NCBI RefSeq assembly: GCF_902459505.1
Contig: NC_047096.1
Location: 2,294,001-2,358,000 of the forward strand
Reading direction: 5' to 3'
Length of the DNA: 64,000 nt
DNA from: Geotrypetes seraphini
Taxonomy: Eukaryota > Chordata > Amphibia > Gymnophiona > Dermophiidae
Shown here: positions 59,094 through 64,000 of the stretch, one piece after another
Numbering within the stretch: position 1 is the stretch's first letter
How the letters are laid out: every line of letters begins with the position of its first letter
Notes under the pieces: generated by a model
The model's input: the letters and a program-made list of their open reading frames with translations, nothing else
Told to the model about the DNA's origin: nothing
The model's database searches: none
Made by a program: the position numbers and the translations under genes

Positions 59094-60189
59094 TGTCCTG
59101 TCTGAGACCAGCTGGAGAAGATCCTCATACCAATCAGCTTTGATGAAACCCGGGAGCTACTTCCACGTCCTGTTTGAGAGGTGACCCTTGGAAAGGGATG
59201 AGATCCTGTCATCTGGTAAATCATTAACAGATCTGCAGAGATCACTTTAAAAGCCCAGCCGTCCCTCCCCTGCCTCATTCCACTGGACAGCCGCCTCTAG
59301 AAGGAAGGGTCAGCAGTGACAGCCACTGGATTGCTTGAACTTCGGTTCCACAAATTCTGGATTTTACTGCGGGTAATTAGGATTGAAAACCCAAGAGTGG
59401 CTTGTTCTGGCCTCACAGTACCTGTCACCTTGCGGGTCTCAGAGATTCAGAGTGTGGCAGACAGGAAGTTGTAATAGGAGTGCTGCTCCTCGTCTTGTCA
59501 TGAGAAACAGATATGATGGGTCTCAGAATGCAGTAAGCTCTGGCTTTCAGTGCTAGAGTACAAAGTCCAAAGGGCACACCAAGACATGGTCATTGTAGGC
59601 CTTCCTGCCTGCCTCTCACCTCTCTCCCAATCCGCTGAGTCCCTTGCGATGGGCCCACAGCTCTTTAGGTCATATTGTATGATAGAGGCAATCCAAAATG
59701 ACAGCAAGGTCATGTCCAGTAGCCAGGACAGCTCAGTCAGGGCTCTATTTACAGTATTTATTGATGTATGTTTTAGGCTGAGATATGGTTCCGTGTCTGG
59801 AGGGTGGCTAAGCTCAGGGAATCAGACATAAGCTGGTAACTTGAAAAGCTAATTTATGTAGAATATGACTGAATGCAGATGTCTGGATGGGTTGGAAATA
59901 ACACATTGTACAACAGATGTCAGTCCGATCCTGGCTCCCCGATTCCATTTGTAGCATCTAGAATGTGTGTGAAGACATTTTGGCCTAGAGGTTTCTACCA
60001 TGGCCTGGGACACTAAATAGAATTCCTAGGAGCGTCGGAGCATTTAGTGTTCCAGGCTGTGAGAGAAACCTCTACTGCGGCTTAGTAAAAGGGGAGGGGT
60101 TATTATCAAGAAGCTTTTTTTTTATAAAATGTGATTTTTTATTTTTGTTGTTTTACTGTTTAGGATGTAAAACTTTTTAAATAAATAAA
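59094..60189. other. GOLT1A 5' flank, unassigned
   Basis: Promoter region of GOLT1A. No TATA box chosen. TTTACTGCGG and CACTGGATTGCTTG-type text at 59320-59370 recurs at 61500-61555, and AGATCACTTTAAAAGC at 59239 recurs at 61435, so 59230-59375 is an old duplicated piece. The rest has no recognised gene. Confidence 0.4.
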
Positions 60190-60547
60190 TACAGTAAAAC
60201 CTTGGATTGCAAGTGTTTTGCAAGACAAGCAAAACATTTGATTATATTGTAACTTGATATACAAGCAAAGTCTTGCAATACAAGTACATACAGTATACAT
60301 GCGTCACATCATCACAACTGAGCCGATGGTTCTTCTGACTCTGATGCTGCGGGAGTGACTGTTCGAAATGAGCGAAGTTTTGCAATGCAAGTACTATAGT
60401 ATTTTGTATTAAAGTTTTGGGGTTCTGGAACGAATCGTCTGAGTTTCCATCATTTCCTATGGGGAAATTTGCTTTGATATATAAGTGCTTTGGATTACAA
60501 GCATGTTTCTGGAACAAATAATGCTCGCAAACCAAGGTTATACTGTA
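60190..60547. mobile_element. Tigger/pogo-type MITE
   Basis: Element 60192-60545 starts CAGTAAAACCTTGGATTGCAA and its other end, complemented, is CAGTATAACCTTGGTTTGCG. TA on both sides. Repeated 'GCAATGCAAGTA'-type text inside fits the Tigger families of Tc1/mariner. Confidence 0.85.
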
Positions 60548-61174
60548 GATGTTTTTCACAGATCTGGTAGGAAAAAAGAGGTCAGCTCCATAGTTCTGCT
60601 GTTAACAAAATTGTAAGTTTTCTGTTAAACTGAACCTGTTGTCCACCAACTTGGGCAGTTAATAAATCTCAATAAATTAATCTAATCGGAGACATTTTTC
60701 ACCTGCTTAATCCTGAAAGGGCCCAGAGCAGTTCCTAAGATAATTGATGAATTTAAGGTACTAATATTCCATGATTAGGAATTTTTTAAAAGGAAATCTT
60801 TGATTTTTACAGAAGGAAAAATAATTCTGTCCCTATATGTGATGCTTGGCACAAAATGAACAATATAATCGAAGGGAAGTTTGATAAACTGTGGTCTTAT
60901 GAATGAAAATGACCTTTTCTAGCAAGCTAATGACATACACTGAGGGCTTTGAAAATAGGGAACAGCATTTTGAAAATGGCAGCTCCACCCATGACCAAAT
61001 GACGAAAGAATACCGCTTTTAAGAAGCGACTCCCCCTCCCTCTTTCTTTCCCTTCCTTTTTAATTTTTTTTTACTTCGAAATATTTTACATAGGCCAACC
61101 CCAGTACCTCTCGTACCAAGTCTGTCTGTCTCGTCAGTCACTCATGGTTTTCTAATAAATGACCCCTTTTCTTG

Positions 61175-61570
61175 TTACTATTTTACTATTCCAGGTGAAG
61201 GCGCACCTTGGCCCGGTACAGCGGCATGATAACCTTCTTTGATCTGTTTGTGATCCCGTTCTTAATCATTCCTAGCATTCTGTTAGCCCTTTTCGCCGCG
61301 GCTGCGCATTGCAAGGATGGCTTCATTGACTTGTCTACAAGTACTCCCAAGTCCCTTTCCTGGGGGCTCTAGGATAAGCAACATAAAAACTATTTTACTC
61401 TTTTGGGATCTTGCCAGGTATTTGTGAGCTGCAGAGATCACTTTAAAAGCACTGCAATCCCTCCCCACTCCACTATGCAGCCTCCTTTAGAAGGAAGGGT
61501 CAGCCACTGGATTGCTTGGACTTCTAGTCCATGAATTCTGGATTTTACTGCGGACTTGATGGACCTGTGG
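61175..61570 (-). mobile_element. CR1-type LINE fragment plus old duplicated piece
   Basis: 61190-61370 on plus reads the reverse of CR1 mid-ORF2 (CCCGGTACAGCGGCATGATA, GTTAGCCCTTTTCGCCGCGG, CAAGTCCCTTTCCTGG). 61420-61560 matches 59230-59375. Confidence 0.65.
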
Positions 61571-62264
61571 TCTGTCTGTCCCAGTCTGGCAACTCTTATG
61601 GTTTTATGTAAAGCTCACCTTGTTCCAGTGGAATAACAGAAGGTAAATTCACCACTGGATTTCTAACCATAGATCCATATTACAGCAGATCAGTCCCAGT
61701 CTACATTTCGTTCTCTTACAAAAGATGATTGTGTTTTTGACTGTTGCCAATCCTATCTGTTAAAAAATCCTCCTCTAGGTTTAGTAACTCCCACGCTTGT
61801 TTTTCATCATTCCCTCTTTGTCTGCTTGATTAGCGTGTAAGCTCTACTGAGCAGGGTCTGTCTCTTGAATGTTTATGTCTAGTAGCCCTATAGAAATGAT
61901 AAGCAGTTGTAGGGCAAACTAGGCCCCTTCCCAGGACCTCAGCTTTCATATCTTACCCAGTTCTGCTGAAGCCCCCATAGCCATGACCGCCATGTCAGCC
62001 CCTATAGAAGAATCACCTTCAGCCACCTGTGACACCCAGGGCCTGACACACTATTGGGCAAGAAACAGCATCAGACAAAGGGGGGAGGGGGGGTGTTTCA
62101 ATATATTTACCTGACAAATGACTTGGAATTTGAAATTACCCTCATCATATGTTTGTATTTGTTACATCCCTCTCCAGACAAAGTAGAAACACAAAGAGTG
62201 GAGTCTCAACACTCTTTTAACTGTGGTAGTCAAGAGTAGTAAATGTATAAAAAAAAGAGTTTTT
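61571..62264. other. Unassigned intergenic stretch
   Basis: No gene or clear repeat recognised, apart from a G-rich run at 62080-62096. Confidence 0.35.
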
Positions 62265-62313
62265 GTCCCAACACAGGCTGTGTTTCGGCTTCGTGGAGCC
62301 TTTCTCAGGGGTC
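62265..62313 (-). ncRNA. Hammerhead-ribozyme-like motif
   Basis: Minus strand: GACCC / GGGAC stem I (one mismatch), CTGAGAA core (G8 changed), perfect stem II GGCT/AGCC, GAAA, stem III CACA/TGTG, TT before the presumed cleavage point. Confidence 0.5.
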
Positions 62314-62441
62314 GTAAGGTCAACAAACCAGAAACTGTTTAAGTCATCAACTGATGATGATATATTGCTCAGCCAAGCAGGAAGTCTAGTGGTTGCAATC
62401 AAAGCATGCTGGAATACACTCTTCTGCTCTTCTCCCCTGAA

Positions 62442-62994
62442 CTCTCTAATACAGAATGACACAGGGACAAATTTTTCCCCATTCCTGCAAGCTCCGCCCT
62501 CATCTGCACAAGCCTCTAATGCTTTAAAATCCTTAAGTGGCAACATTCTAGAGCTGAGATTGTGATGTCATAATGCCTCATTCCACCAATGCCTAAGCTC
62601 CGTCCTCATCTGCACAAGCCTCAAACGCTTTAAAATCCTTAAGTGGCAACATTCTAGAGCTGAGATTGTGATGTCATAATGCCTCATTCCACCAATGCCT
62701 AAGCTCCATCCTCATCTGCACAAGCCTCTAATGCTTTAAAATCCTTAAGTGGCAACATTCTAGAGCTGAGATGTGATGTCATAATGCCTCATTCCACCAA
62801 TGCCTAAGCTCTGTCCTCACCTGCACAAGCCTCAAACACTTTCAAATCCTACGTGTTTGAGGCTTGTGTGGTTAAGGCAGCGCTTACAGGAATGGGGCAG
62901 GAACAGCGACAAAACTCACGGGGATGGGATGAGAAAATCGAGTTCCTGCAGGGATGGGGAAAAATTTGTCCCAGTGTCATTCTCTACTCTCTAA
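62442..62994. mobile_element. hAT MITE, family C, with three internal modules
   Basis: Element 62450-62986 has family C ends and a perfect 8-bp duplication CTCTCTAA on both sides. Inside are three modules of about 105 bp with GATGTCATAATGCCTCATTC. Confidence 0.85.
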
Positions 62995-64000
62995 ACCAGT
63001 GTTTTCCAAGCCAAGTGCCCCCTTCAAATGTCCCCCGCTACCAAATACACAACACACTTACAAATAAAGTGTAATATTTAAAAGTATGAAATCTTGGATC
63101 TCAGGATAGGGGTACAGATTAGGGGGGGGGGCATGCCAGTGTGCCCTGATCCCATTGCCTCACCCTGGTGACAGCTCTGACATTTATCACAGTCCCGAGA
63201 TCAGCAGGCTGTTTGGCATAGGTTAAATCCCTATAGCAATTCCCTGATGCTCCCATGGTTTGGGGGCTAAAAAATACCGTTCTAGTGTGTTTGTCTGTCT
63301 CCCGTTAAAGAGATAATCCTCCTCTAGCCGTTCCCGGGAATGCTGAAGCCAAAAGTCAACACCCTTACCATATAAAACATTAAATATTTTGCCTTTAATA
63401 CAACGAGTACAGAGATATTGTTTGATGAGATTTCTTAAATATGTCTTTCTTTTCTTAAATTGACTCCAGATGTTCTCAGATAAAGAATCCTGCAGGATGA
63501 TACTCACTTATAGGAATAAATATCAGTTAAAACAAACATATGTAAATCCTGTATATAGAGCTACTGTATATATGATATGTCACTTATATCATAGGTGGAA
63601 TTTCATAAAGATATGTTAAGGCATGAGGAGTAAAATCAATGGCTTGTTATGGGCTCCCTCTCGTCAGTACTGGATCCATTCGGTACACACAGGGGTTTCT
63701 CAATCTGCCTTGGGCATTGAGGGCTGGGAACGAGAAGGTCATTCTGTCCTGTGTCCATGGTACCCTCCCGCACAGAGGCCATGAAACGGAGCAGAATGTC
63801 TCGCTGCCAGAGCTGCATCTGGGTTGGGGGTCTCCAGCCCCCGGCACACTGAGACTTCTGCTTATCCCACCTCTCACTTGTCACGCCAGTGGTTTTCACT
63901 TGCCCCTAACACCATCGTCCATCTGTCTGGCTCATCTGCACATGTCAGAAGATGGCGTTTTCCCTGAGTGACTGTTTGTCCTGAATAGACCAGCGGCTTC
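62995..64000. other. Right end, unassigned
   Basis: In human the next gene on this side is PLEKHA6, same strand, but I cannot identify any of its exons here. Several overlapping open frames at 63636-63971 on both strands are unassigned. Confidence 0.35.

Noticed and set aside
63636-63971. Candidate PLEKHA6 exon
   Set aside because: Position fits synteny, but I do not recognise the sequence and open frames occur on both strands.

Overview
This 64-kb window is vertebrate nuclear DNA. It holds four protein-coding genes, split by introns and all read from the minus strand. From low to high coordinate they are ethanolamine kinase 2 (ETNK2; last exon beyond the left edge), renin (REN), kisspeptin (KISS1) and the Golgi transport protein GOLT1A. 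This is the same gene order and relative orientation as in the human 1q32 ETNK2-REN-KISS1-GOLT1A block. I rebuilt exons from intact reading frames, GT/AG splice sites and consistent phases. REN (9 exons, 394 aa), KISS1 (2 coding exons, 116 aa) and GOLT1A (5 exons, 133 aa) are complete. ETNK2 has 7 coding exons in view.

The repeats point to an amphibian, most likely a caecilian. They are L2/CR1-type LINE tails, a MIR-like tRNA-headed SINE, palindromic hAT miniature elements and Penelope-like pieces, a mixture I associate with caecilian genomes. The species call rests on memory of those families, not on a search.

Layout: 1-1571 repeats beyond the last visible ETNK2 exon; 1572-8641 ETNK2, with LINEs and a hAT element in its introns; 8642-10864 spacer with two hAT elements and a SINE; 10865-22815 REN, with a 30-bp minisatellite at an exon-6 splice donor and a Penelope-like element in the intron between exons 4 and 5; 22816-34921 repeat-rich spacer (CR1 LINE tails, mariner MITEs, L1 3' end); 34922-37494 KISS1; 37495-48286 spacer with paired hAT foldbacks and a nested L1/L2/inverted-repeat pile; 48287-59093 GOLT1A, whose first intron contains a large hAT-like element with a near-perfect palindrome of about 240 bp; 59094-64000 repeats, with no gene I can support.

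The genes have separate roles: phospholipid synthesis (ETNK2), angiotensinogen cleavage (REN), a reproductive neuropeptide precursor (KISS1) and ER-Golgi traffic (GOLT1A). Their adjacency is conserved synteny, not an operon. The least expected signals are the renin minisatellite, which copies a splice donor in frame every 30 bp, and a set of hammerhead-ribozyme-like motifs spread over several unrelated-looking insertions.
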